Assembly: GCA_963695835.1 (NCBI GenBank)
Contig: CAVOHR010000002.1
Span: forward strand, 496,001 to 560,000
Length of the DNA: 64,000 nucleotides
Direction: 5' to 3'
Origin: VRUE01 sp963695835
GTDB taxonomy: Bacteria; Actinomycetota; Thermoleophilia; Solirubrobacterales; 70-9
Shown here: one piece after another, positions 16,402 to 23,582 of the stretch
How positions within the stretch are numbered: position 1 is the stretch's first letter
Layout of the letters: each line of letters starts with the position of its first letter
Notes under the pieces: generated by a model
What the model saw: the letters and a program-made list of their open reading frames with translations, nothing else
Told to the model about the DNA's origin: nothing
Databases searched by the model: none
Program-made: the position numbers and the translations under genes

Positions 16402-17618
16402 CTTCGATCGCGACGACACTCGACCACCGGCGGCTCTACCGGCTTCCCTGGTCACTGCCCGACAACGCGATCGCCTGGCTCGAGCCGACGAGGAAGTGCA
16501 ACCTCGCCTGCCTTGGCTGCTACCGCGAGAACGACCCCAAGGGGCACAAGACGCTGGCCGAGGTGCGGAGCGACCTGGAGGTCTTCAAGCGCTACCGGAC
16601 CGTCGACGGCGTGTCGATCGCCGGCGGCGATCCGCTCGTCCACCCCGAGATCGTGGAGATCGTGCGGATGGTGGCGCAGGACGGCTTCAAGCCGATCCTC
16701 AACACGAATGGCCTGGCGCTGACGCCCGAGCTCCTGGACGAGCTGAAGCGGGCCGGCCTGACCGGCTTCACCTTCCACATCGACTCCAAGCAGGGGCGCC
16801 CGGGGTGGAAGGACAAGAGCGAGGTCGAGTTGAACCAGCTGCGGCTGCACTTCGCCGAGATGGTGGCCGAGGCCGGCGATCTAGGCTGCTCGTTCAACGC
16901 GACGGTCTACGAGGACACGCTCGAGTACGTGCCGGACGTCGTCGAGTGGGCCCAGCGCCACATCGACATCGTGCATACGGTCGTGTTCATCGCCTTCCGC
17001 TCCGGTGTCGTCGGCGGCGACTTCGAGTACTTCGCGAACGGAGAGCCGGTCGACTTCCTGGCGGTTCCCTACACCAGCACCGACCAGACCCCCCACGAGA
17101 TCCAGTCGACCGACATCGTGGCGCAGATCCGCACGCGCTTCCCCGACTTCGAGCCGGCCGCCTACCTCAACGGCACCGAGCGGCCGGACACGTTCAAGTG
17201 GCTGCTGAGCGGCCGCCTCGGCACCCGGGACAGGATCTACGGCTACGTGGGGCCCCGCTCGATGGAGCTCACCCAGACCTTCCACCACCTCGCGACCGGG
17301 CGCTATCTGGCCTACGCGAAGCCGAACGCGCTCGCACACGGGCGCGCGATGCTGGCCCTCGCCCCCTTCGATCGCCGCCTTCGCAAAGCTGCCCGCCGCT
17401 ACGCCCGCGCGCTCGCCCGGAATCCGAGCCTGGCGTCGCGCAGGCTGCACTTCCAGTCGGTGATGGTGATCCAACCGGCCGACATCTCCGAGGACGGCCG
17501 GCAGAACATGTGTGACGGCTGCCCGGACATGACCGTCTGGAACGGCCGCCTGGTCTGGTCCTGCCGGCTCGAGGAGCCGGAGAAGTTCGGCGACTTCGTG
17601 CAGATGGTGCCGAAATAG
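16398..17618 (+). CDS. Radical SAM enzyme of unknown specificity
   Basis: The 406-residue product begins at TTG, overlapping the previous stop as TTGA. The radical SAM 4Fe-4S site is CNLACLGC (Cys34, Cys38, Cys41). Downstream are SIAGGDPLVHPEI (the GGE-like SAM site as GGD) and NTNG. The C-terminal part ends with NMCDGCPDMTVWNGRLVWSC, a second Cys cluster that could hold an auxiliary Fe-S centre, though it is not a standard SPASM domain. The His-rich FTFHID and the conserved-looking GYVGPRSMELTQTFHH do not point to a characterised reaction. It is the fourth gene of the operon from 13026. A role in modifying the product of the ACAD pair is a guess. Confidence 0.85.
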   Translation: MTSIATTLDHRRLYRLPWSLPDNAIAWLEPTRKCNLACLGCYRENDPKGHKTLAEVRSDLEVFKRYRTVDGVSIAGGDPLVHPEIVEIVRMVAQDGFKPILNTNGLALTPELLDELKRAGLTGFTFHIDSKQGRPGWKDKSEVELNQLRLHFAEMVAEAGDLGCSFNATVYEDTLEYVPDVVEWAQRHIDIVHTVVFIAFRSGVVGGDFEYFANGEPVDFLAVPYTSTDQTPHEIQSTDIVAQIRTRFPDFEPAAYLNGTERPDTFKWLLSGRLGTRDRIYGYVGPRSMELTQTFHHLATGRYLAYAKPNALAHGRAMLALAPFDRRLRKAARRYARALARNPSLASRRLHFQSVMVIQPADISEDGRQNMCDGCPDMTVWNGRLVWSCRLEEPEKFGDFVQMVPK

Positions 17619-17653
17619 GCAAGCCCGGCCACCACCCGGGGCGCCGTCTCGAC

Positions 17654-18607
17654 GTGCCGGAGCTCGAGCCGCTCTCCCCCGACAGCGCGATGCGCCGCTT
17701 CCGGCGGCTCGTGGAGATCGCCGCGATTGCCACGGGCCTGTTGATCGTCGTCGGCGGGGTGGTTCGCGTCGGAGACGCCGGCCTGGGCTGCGGCGCCGCC
17801 GGCAGCGGCCTGAACGGCTGGCCGCTGTGTCACGGCAGCCTGGTTCCGAGCGGGCACGCGCACACGATCGTCGAGTACACGCACCGCTTCCTCGCGGCCC
17901 TGGTGGCGATCCTGCTGGCGGCGGTCCTCTGGCAGGCCCTGCGTCGCCTGCGGGGCGAGCGCCGGCTCGTCTACGGGAGCGTCGTCGCCGTGCTGCTCGT
18001 GCTCGTGCAGGCGGTGCTCGGGGGGCTGACGGTCGAGCACGGCCTTCGGGCGGCGCTGGTCGCCGCGCACCTGGGCACCGCGATGCTGCTGCTCGGCACG
18101 TTGATCGCACTCGCGACGGCGGCCCGGCCGCGGCGGGCGGCCGGCGGCTCCGCGCCGCGACGCCTTCGCGCCCTCGCGGCGGTCGCCTGCGGACTCCTGC
18201 TGGCGACCATCGTGGCCGGCGGCGTGATCGCCGGAACGGAGTATCGCGGTGTCCCCGGCGGGGAGACCGAGGGCGCGCATCTCGCCTGCGGCAGGGAGTT
18301 TCCGGCCTGTAACGGCTCGTTCCTGCCCTATGGCGAAAGCGAAATGGTCGACATCCAGCTGGTGCATCGCAGCCTGATGCTGGGGGCCGTGGCTGCGATC
18401 GTGTGGTTCGCGCTGGCGCTGCGCCGCCGCCGGCTCGCGGGCCTGCTTCCCCTCGCGATCGGCGCGGTGCTCGCGGCTCAGGTCCTGCTCGGCGCGATGA
18501 ACGTCTGGCTCGGCGAGCACGCCGGGCTCGTCGTCACGCACCTGGGCATGGCTACGTTGCTGTGGGCGCTGGTCGTGGCCGCGGCCTCAACCACCTTCTC
18601 GCGCTGA
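17654..18607 (+). CDS. COX15/CtaA-family membrane protein (second heme A synthase-like)
   Basis: The 317-residue product has about eight membrane helices and the CtaA layout: DAGLGCGAAGSGLNGWPLC with the first Cys pair, EYTHRFLA with the conserved Glu and His, AAHLGTAM, a second extracellular Cys pair in LACGREFPAC, QLVHRSLM and VVTHLGMAT. Unlike the ctaA product at 3467 it keeps both Cys pairs. It follows the radical SAM gene by 35 bp, far from oxidase structural genes, so it may serve a different heme or quinone-type modification; ordinary heme A synthesis is the default alternative. GTG 17654 was taken as start; ATG 17690 is also possible. The 3' end overlaps the convergent radical SAM gene by 21 bp. 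Confidence 0.85.
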   Translation: MPELEPLSPDSAMRRFRRLVEIAAIATGLLIVVGGVVRVGDAGLGCGAAGSGLNGWPLCHGSLVPSGHAHTIVEYTHRFLAALVAILLAAVLWQALRRLRGERRLVYGSVVAVLLVLVQAVLGGLTVEHGLRAALVAAHLGTAMLLLGTLIALATAARPRRAAGGSAPRRLRALAAVACGLLLATIVAGGVIAGTEYRGVPGGETEGAHLACGREFPACNGSFLPYGESEMVDIQLVHRSLMLGAVAAIVWFALALRRRRLAGLLPLAIGAVLAAQVLLGAMNVWLGEHAGLVVTHLGMATLLWALVVAAASTTFSR

Positions 18608-19759
18608 GGTCGGCGGGCGGAAGGAGCAGCTCGGGTCGGCCGCCAGATGGTCGCCGGTTACGGCGTAGGCACGCGCACGGCTGCCGCCGCAGACTTCGCG
18701 GAACTCGCAGCGCCCGCACTTGCCCCGCAGGGCGTCCGGGTCACGCAGCTCGCGGAACAGCGGCGAGCTGCGGTAGATGTCGACGGCGCTGCTGCGGCGA
18801 ACGTTGCCGGCCGAGACCGGCAGAAAACCGGAGGGCATCACCTCGCCGCGGTGGGAGACGAACATGAAGCCACGCCCGTCGTTGACGCCCCTCGCCGGCC
18901 GGTCGAGCCCGTCGGCGAACCGGAACCCGGCGCCGGACGCCGGGCCGGCCGAGCGCTGGGCGGCGATCCGCCTGTACTGGGGAGCGGCCGTCGCCTCGAT
19001 GTCGAACGGCGCCTCGCGGGAGAGCTCGTGCAGCCAGCCGAGCACCCGCTCGTGCCGGGCAGCCGAGAGCATTCGCAGGCGAGCGCCGCGTCCGGTCGGC
19101 ACGAGGAAGAACACCGACCACTGCACGACCCCCCACTTCTCCAGCGCCGGCACCATGCGCTCCAGCTCGCCGACGTTCTGCTTGCAGACCGTCGTGTTGA
19201 CCTGCAACGGCAGCCCCTCGGCGTCGGCGTCGGCCATCCCCGCCAGCGTTCGCGCGAAGGAACCCGGGAACCCCCGGAAGCTGTCGTGGACCGCGGGCTC
19301 GGCCGCGTCGACGCCGAACGCGATCCGACGCACCCCCGCCTCCCGCGCTTCCCGCATGCGGGCGCCGCTGACCAGAGCGGTCGCGGTCGGGGTGAGCGAG
19401 ACCCGCAGGCCCCGACGATCGGCATGGGCGGCGAGCTCGAAGAGATCGCGCCGCATCAGCGGATCGCCTCCGGTCAGCACCAGGATCGGGCGGTTGCCGA
19501 AGCTCGCCAGCTCCTCGACCAGCCACCTGCCCTCCGCCGTGGTCAGCTCGAGCGGGTCGCGACGTGGTTGCGCTTCGGCCCGGCAGTGACGGCAGGCGTA
19601 GGCGCAGGCACGCGTCACCTCCCAGGCGATCGTGAAGGGGGCGCGATCGAAGTCGAGCCCGGCGAGGCGGCGGTCCCGCTCGGCACGGTCGACATGCACA
19701 CCGGCGTTCGGCACGCCATGATTCTGAACCGAGCGGCGGCCTGTGACATCGGTGGTCAT
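18587..19759 (-). CDS. Radical SAM/SPASM protein (BA_1875/TIGR04053-like)
   Basis: The 390-residue protein has a radical SAM site CAYACRHC (Cys52, Cys56, Cys59) preceded by FTIAWEVTRA, VLTGGDPLMRRDLFEL, and a C-terminal SPASM-type cluster (GKCGRCEFREVCGGSRARAYA ... DPSC, separated into two parts). This plan resembles the TIGR04053 family and relatives AhbD/NirJ, some of which act on heme precursors; that assignment is from memory of the family. The ATG at 19759 is favoured by GGAGGCGGA just upstream. That ribosome-binding site lies inside a perfect 16-bp stem (see 19761-19797). It is convergent with the COX15-like gene. Confidence 0.85.
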   Translation of the reverse strand: MTTDVTGRRSVQNHGVPNAGVHVDRAERDRRLAGLDFDRAPFTIAWEVTRACAYACRHCRAEAQPRRDPLELTTAEGRWLVEELASFGNRPILVLTGGDPLMRRDLFELAAHADRRGLRVSLTPTATALVSGARMREAREAGVRRIAFGVDAAEPAVHDSFRGFPGSFARTLAGMADADAEGLPLQVNTTVCKQNVGELERMVPALEKWGVVQWSVFFLVPTGRGARLRMLSAARHERVLGWLHELSREAPFDIEATAAPQYRRIAAQRSAGPASGAGFRFADGLDRPARGVNDGRGFMFVSHRGEVMPSGFLPVSAGNVRRSSAVDIYRSSPLFRELRDPDALRGKCGRCEFREVCGGSRARAYAVTGDHLAADPSCSFRPPTSAREGG

Positions 19760-19760
19760 T

Positions 19761-19797
19761 CCGCCTCCGTCGCGGATCTCGTCCGCGACGGAGGCGG
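19761..19797 (-). promoter_or_regulatory. Perfect 16-bp hairpin masking the ribosome-binding site of the radical SAM gene
   Basis: 19761-19776 (CCGCCTCCGTCGCGGA) and 19782-19797 (TCCGCGACGGAGGCGG) are exact complements around a 5-nt loop. On the minus-strand mRNA the 3' arm carries the GGAGG and ends 1 nt before the ATG at 19759. The stem would block initiation unless opened, so it may be an RNA switch, protein site or translational attenuator. No T-run follows, so it does not look like a terminator. Confidence 0.65.
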
Positions 19798-19848
19798 GCT
19801 TTGCCCGTCCGCTGCGAGGCACGCGGTTGCAGGAAGGGCTTGGGCCAT

Positions 19849-19862
19849 TTAGGGTGCCCTAA
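19849..19862. promoter_or_regulatory. Palindromic operator (LysR-type candidate), site 1
   Basis: TTAGGGTGCCCTAA has 6-bp perfect arms and a 2-bp centre. It lies 84 bp before the DegV ATG and about 90 bp upstream of the divergent radical SAM start. It closely matches site 2 (21866-21883) read on the other strand (TTAGGGTAGCCTAA; 12 of 14 identical). The T-N11-A form fits a LysR box. Confidence 0.5.
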
Positions 19863-19946
19863 TCCAGTTCGCCTGACGATGCCAATCATCCCCACACCGG
19901 CTAGAGGACCCAGGTCCGAGATGCGACCTCCGGCTTGCGCACGCCG

Positions 19947-20816
19947 ATGAAGACGCCCCGTGTAGCGGTCGTAACCGACACCACCGCCTCCTTGCCGGGC
20001 GAGCTGGTCCGCGAGCACGGGATCGGTCTGGTCAGCCTCTACGTCAGCTGGGACGGCCACTCTGCGCGAGAGTCCGACATGAGGGACCTCGATGCCTTCT
20101 ACGATCGGCTGCGCGAGGCCCAGCGGCTGCCCACCACCTCGCAGCCGTCGATCGGGGACTTCCTCGAGGTCTACGAGCCACTGGTGCAGGCAGGGCAGGA
20201 CATCGTCTCGATCCACCTCTCAGGTGGGATCTCCGGCACCGTCGAAGCCGCGCGGCAGGCGGCAGGACGGATCGCAGAGCGCTCGGGCGGCGGCCGCGTC
20301 ACGGTGGTCGATTCGGCGACGATCAGCGGCGGCCTCGCGCTGGTCGTCCTCGGGGCCGTGCAGGCGGCGGCTGGGGGCGGCAACGCCGAGGAGGTCACCG
20401 AGCGCGCCCGGCGCGCACGTGAGGAGATGAAGATGTGGTTCGCCCTCGACACGCTCGAGTACCTGCGCCGTGGCGGGCGAATCGGCGCCGCCTCGGCCTG
20501 GCTTGGATCGGCGCTCAAGATCAAGCCGATCCTCACTCTGGAGGAGCAGATCACCCCGGTCGAGCGCGTCCGCACGCACACGCGCGCGCTCCAGCGGCTC
20601 GTCGACTACGCACAGCAGTGCAAGGCCGACGGCCGTGACGCATGGCTCGTGCAGCACATCCAGGCGCCCGAGCGAGCCAGGCGGCTGGTCGAGGCCGCAG
20701 AGGAGGTCATGGGCACTCCCCCTCTGCTCGTGTCCGAGGTCGGCCCGGTGGGCGGCTGCTACGCGGGTCCGGGAATGCTGGGCATCGGCGCGATGCCGGC
20801 CAAGTACCTCGAGTAA
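19947..20816 (+). CDS. DegV family fatty-acid-binding protein
   Basis: The 289-residue product is a typical DegV protein: VAVVTDTTASLPGELV at the start, TTSQPSIGDFLEVYEPL, the fatty-acid carboxylate-binding region IHLSGGISGTVEAA, and DTLEYLRRGGRIGAASAWLGSALKIKPIL. DegV/FakB proteins bind a fatty acid, and in Firmicutes present it to the kinase FakA; no FakA is seen here. The ATG at 19947 was chosen over a TTG 12 bp upstream. Its last 58 bp overlap the convergent LysR gene. A palindromic site lies upstream. Confidence 0.92.
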   Translation: MKTPRVAVVTDTTASLPGELVREHGIGLVSLYVSWDGHSARESDMRDLDAFYDRLREAQRLPTTSQPSIGDFLEVYEPLVQAGQDIVSIHLSGGISGTVEAARQAAGRIAERSGGGRVTVVDSATISGGLALVVLGAVQAAAGGGNAEEVTERARRAREEMKMWFALDTLEYLRRGGRIGAASAWLGSALKIKPILTLEEQITPVERVRTHTRALQRLVDYAQQCKADGRDAWLVQHIQAPERARRLVEAAEEVMGTPPLLVSEVGPVGGCYAGPGMLGIGAMPAKYLE

Positions 20817-21793
20817 GCGTCCGGCTGGGACGGCAGCGGCTTCAGGACCTCGAGCAGGTGCCGCACCAGGGAGCGGGCCTGGCAGGGCAGACCCTCCTCC
20901 GCGCTGTGGATCAGCACGAAGCGACGGTGGAAGCGCAGGTCGCCGACCCGGCGCATCACCAGGGTCGGCTCCCCCAGCAGCGACAACGCCAAGTGGGAGA
21001 GCAAGACGGGCTCCCCCTCGGAGATCGCGGTCGCGATCGCCGCGGTCGTACTGCCTATCTCCGCGAGTGGCGGCGCCAGCGACAGGCCCAGCGTCTCGAT
21101 CTGCTCGCTCACAGCTCGGCGGCTGTCGGCGCCGGGATCGCGCATGATCATCCGTGTTGCGACGAACTCGGCGAGCTCGATCCGCTCCAGCGCCGCCCAG
21201 GGATGGCTCTCGGGCACCGCGACGACGACCTCGTCCGCGCAGAACGGCGCTTCGCACAGACCCGTCGCCTGCGCATCCGAGGGATCGGCCGCGGGGACCC
21301 CGAGGTCGGCCCGCCCCTCGAGCACCAATGCCCGCACCGCGCTGGAGTTGGCGATCGAGAGCTCCACCGAGAGGTGGTGCTGGTGCCGACCCTCGAGGTC
21401 CACCAGCAGCGACGGCAGCACGAACTCGGCCATCGTCGGGCTCGCGGCCAGTCGCACCGGCACCGGGTCGGAGGAGAGCCCGTCCATCAGCGCTTCGACC
21501 CTCTCCGCCTCCTCCAGCAGTCGCCGTGAGGCTGCGTAGAGCCGCTCACCCACCGGCGTCGGTGAGACCCCTTTTGGAGATCGCTCCAGCAGATCGGAGC
21601 CGGACAGCCTCTCCAGGCCCCGCAGCCGCTTCGACATCGCCGGCTGGCTGACCCGCAACAGCCGCGCCGCCTTCCCGATGCTGCCCAGGTCGATCGCCGC
21701 GCAGAATGCTCGCAGCTCGGCCAACTCGGGCGTGCGCGCAGGCTTGCCCGCGGAAATGCTGGTGGTCTTGACCCCTTGTTCGGCTTCCGTCAT
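20759..21793 (-). CDS. LysR-family transcriptional regulator
   Basis: The 344-residue regulator has a LysR helix-turn-helix (LRAFCAAIDLGSIGKAARLL, VSQPAMSKRLRGLERLSG, LLERSPKGVSPTPVGERLY) followed by a periplasmic-binding-protein-like effector domain. It is longer than the usual 300 residues, with an N-terminal extension of about 20 residues. The ATG at 21793 (MTEAEQG) was used. It overlaps the DegV gene tail to tail and shares a palindromic sequence with the DegV promoter region, so it probably regulates itself and DegV and/or the radical SAM gene. The ligand is unknown. Confidence 0.9.
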   Translation of the reverse strand: MTEAEQGVKTTSISAGKPARTPELAELRAFCAAIDLGSIGKAARLLRVSQPAMSKRLRGLERLSGSDLLERSPKGVSPTPVGERLYAASRRLLEEAERVEALMDGLSSDPVPVRLAASPTMAEFVLPSLLVDLEGRHQHHLSVELSIANSSAVRALVLEGRADLGVPAADPSDAQATGLCEAPFCADEVVVAVPESHPWAALERIELAEFVATRMIMRDPGADSRRAVSEQIETLGLSLAPPLAEIGSTTAAIATAISEGEPVLLSHLALSLLGEPTLVMRRVGDLRFHRRFVLIHSAEEGLPCQARSLVRHLLEVLKPLPSQPDAYSRYLAGIAPMPSIPGPA

Positions 21794-21865
21794 TGCCCAC
21801 CTGTCCGGCCAGCCTCCGCCTCGCAAGTCGAATCTGCGCACGAAGGCAGCGGCTGGCCTCCGCGC

Positions 21866-21883
21866 TATTAGGCTACCCTAATA
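21866..21883. promoter_or_regulatory. Palindromic operator (LysR-type candidate), site 2
   Basis: TATTAGG and CCTAATA flank a 4-bp centre, giving an 18-bp palindrome located 73 bp upstream of the LysR start. It matches site 1 at 19849. The minus strand also contains TAGGGT and TAGCCT, which look like -10 boxes, so binding could block transcription. Confidence 0.5.
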
Positions 21884-22033
21884 AGCCCTCGCAGGCGACG
21901 ACCGTCGGGATCCACAGGGCGATGGCGGCGACGATCGCCTAGCCCCCGGCGAGGTCTTCCCGTCGACCAGGTGCAGCCTCAGGCTCGTCGACCCGGCGTT
22001 GACCACGAGGACGCCTTCGTCTGTTCGTCGCAT
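21878..22033 (-). pseudogene. Acetate kinase N-terminal remnant
   Basis: A 51-codon frame starts MRRTDEGVLVVNAGSTSLRL and continues HLVDG; the stretch VLVVNAGSTSLRLHLVD matches the N-terminal phosphate-binding segment of acetate kinases (consensus VLVINAGSSSLKF). After about 25 residues the similarity stops and the frame becomes Ser/Pro/Arg-rich before a stop. A full acetate kinase is about 400 residues, so this is a truncated remnant or a rearrangement junction. A 35-bp inverted repeat overlaps its start codon. Confidence 0.6.
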
Positions 22034-22066
22034 CACGTTTTCCATGTCATGCATGGAAAACGTGAT
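22032..22066. repeat. Perfect 15-bp inverted repeat with 5-nt loop
   Basis: 22032-22046 (ATCACGTTTTCCATG) and 22052-22066 (CATGGAAAACGTGAT) are exact complements around TCATG. The element is AT-rich compared with its surroundings and abuts the acetate-kinase-like ATG (22033, minus strand). It could be an operator, a terminator-like hairpin or the footprint of a small mobile palindrome. Confidence 0.7.
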
Positions 22067-22194
22067 CGGCTGATCGGCTCCACGGTTCTCTGCCGAGAGA
22101 GATCGGATATGGACATGGAGGCGCCAGCCACAGTAGGGTGTGAGAGAGTCTGAATTGCACACATTCATGTCATAAAGAAGATGGAGGTGTCGAA

Positions 22195-22875
22195 ATGCGC
22201 AAGGGTCTGGAGATAGGCGGGATCGTCGCGGCGGTAGTGCTGATCGCATTCGGCGTTGCCTCGATCGTGTTGGGGGCCAGCGGCCGCGACACCGTCACCA
22301 CCGAACTCAACCGGCAGAACATCGTCGGCTCACCAGACATGACCCCGTCGGCAATCGCCGGCGAGGCGAAGGAAGCCGGCCTCGGCTCCAGCGTCGAACT
22401 GCCGACCTGCAACGTCGCCGAAAAGCCGATCGACAGCGGCGAACGGGCGCGCTGCTTCGCCTCCTACATGCGGGTCCACGCGCTCGAGGCGACCGGCGGC
22501 TACACCTACGCCGAAATGGGCCGCTTCGAAGCGAAGCCCGGCACGCCGAAGGGCGAGCTCGCCGCGGGCGGCGGCACCGAAAACGAAAAGTACGCCGTCA
22601 CCGACCCCGAAACCGGGGAACCGGCCGAAAACGGGGCCCGCAACACCTGGGTAACCGAGACGGCGCTCTCGACCGCGCTCAACGCCAGCTACATGGCCGA
22701 CCGCCTGTCGCTGTTCGGAGTCGTGATCGGGATCGCCCTGCTGCTGACCGGGATCGGCTTCGCCGTCCTCATCGCCGGCGGCGCCGTCCGCGACCCCGAC
22801 ACCGTGCTCAAGTTCCTGCGCTCGCACAAGCCGCACGCGCCGCAAAGCGGCGGGGCAACCTCGCAGAGCGACTGA
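22195..22875 (+). CDS. Two-helix membrane protein of unknown function
   Basis: The 226-residue product has an N-terminal helix (about residues 7-28), a hydrophilic extracytoplasmic domain of about 140 residues with two Cys (Cys66 in LPTCNVAEK and Cys82 in RARCF), and a second helix (about 178-200), ending in a short cytosolic tail. A strong ribosome-binding site (GGAGGT) precedes the ATG. Glu is encoded mostly by GAA, unlike adjacent cytosolic genes. No domain was recognised. It is convergent with the oxidase operon downstream. Confidence 0.85.
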   Translation: MRKGLEIGGIVAAVVLIAFGVASIVLGASGRDTVTTELNRQNIVGSPDMTPSAIAGEAKEAGLGSSVELPTCNVAEKPIDSGERARCFASYMRVHALEATGGYTYAEMGRFEAKPGTPKGELAAGGGTENEKYAVTDPETGEPAENGARNTWVTETALSTALNASYMADRLSLFGVVIGIALLLTGIGFAVLIAGGAVRDPDTVLKFLRSHKPHAPQSGGATSQSD

Positions 22876-22931
22876 GCCAACCCGCAGCGTCACCAGGGGC
22901 CGCTACCGCCGCGCCGCAAAGCGGCGGGGCA
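22837..22931. repeat. 21-bp direct repeat around the gene 3' end
   Basis: The 21-bp sequence at 22837-22857, beginning GCGCCGCAAAGCGGCGGGG, recurs exactly at 22911-22931, once inside the end of the membrane-protein gene and once after it. Each copy can fold as a 6-bp stem with an AAA loop. The second copy may help end transcription between the convergent genes, but no T-run follows. Confidence 0.45.
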
Positions 22932-22958
22932 GCCTTTGCGGGCGGGGCTGCGGCGTTC

Positions 22959-23582
22959 CTAGAGGATGTAGACCGTCGTGTAGACGATCAGCCACATGAT
23001 GTCGACGAAGTGCCAGTAGATGCCCGGCACCTCGACGCCGAGGTGATCCTTCGCCGCGGAGCCGAAGTGGCCGCGGAAGGCGCGGATCGTGGCGAAGCTG
23101 AGCAGCATCAGGCCGACGAAGACGTGGGCGCCGTGGAGGCCGGTGAGGCCGTAGAAGATCGAGCCGAAGGCGAGGTCGCGGGCGCTGAAGCCGATGTGGA
23201 CGTACTCGTTGATCTGGATGAAGAGGAAGGTCGCGCCGAGCATCCAGGTCAGCACCAGGCCGAGCTTGAGGCCCTTGCGGTTGCCGCGGCGGATCGACTC
23301 CAGCGCGTAGTGGATCGTGAAGCTCGAGGAGACGAGGATCGCCGTGTTTACCCCGGCGACCGCGACCGGCAGCTTGTACGGTTCCGGCGGCCAGAGCGGC
23401 GGGTGGACGACCACGCGCAGGAAGAAGTAGGAGGCGAAGAAGGCCCCGAACAGCATCACCTCGGAGACGATGAAGAGCAGGATGCCGAGCGTCTGGCGGT
23501 CGATCCGCGAGCTCTGGTTGGCCTCGGGCGGCCCGTGGTGCCCTTCGTGACCATGGCCGAGGGCTACGGTGGCGCTCTCCAT
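22959..23582 (-). CDS. ctaE: Cytochrome c oxidase subunit III
   Basis: The 207-residue protein has five membrane helices, as in the short actinobacterial and A2-type subunit III. Signatures include FIVSEVMLFGAFFASYF with the conserved Glu, and C-terminal GLHGAHVFVGL and VPGIYWHFVDIMWLIVYTTVYIL, the family hallmark. The N-terminus carries a His-rich segment (GHGHEGHHGPPE). The start overlaps the stop of the preceding USP-like gene (ATGA). It is the last gene of the operon ctaC-ctaD-USP-like-ctaE. Confidence 0.95.
   Translation of the reverse strand: MESATVALGHGHEGHHGPPEANQSSRIDRQTLGILLFIVSEVMLFGAFFASYFFLRVVVHPPLWPPEPYKLPVAVAGVNTAILVSSSFTIHYALESIRRGNRKGLKLGLVLTWMLGATFLFIQINEYVHIGFSARDLAFGSIFYGLTGLHGAHVFVGLMLLSFATIRAFRGHFGSAAKDHLGVEVPGIYWHFVDIMWLIVYTTVYIL

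Noticed and set aside
13026..19759. Mycofactocin, PQQ or another named RiPP cluster
   Set aside because: Two radical SAM genes are present, but no precursor peptide, RRE or chaperone gene, and neither ACAD nor the COX15-like gene fits those systems.
19766..19822. Longer start for the radical SAM/SPASM gene at 19822
   Set aside because: The extra 21 residues would be encoded by the perfect hairpin and precede a good ribosome-binding site; the ATG at 19759 is better supported.
22911..22931. Classical rho-independent terminator after the membrane-protein gene
   Set aside because: The stem is only 6 bp and no T-run follows on either strand; kept only as a repeat.
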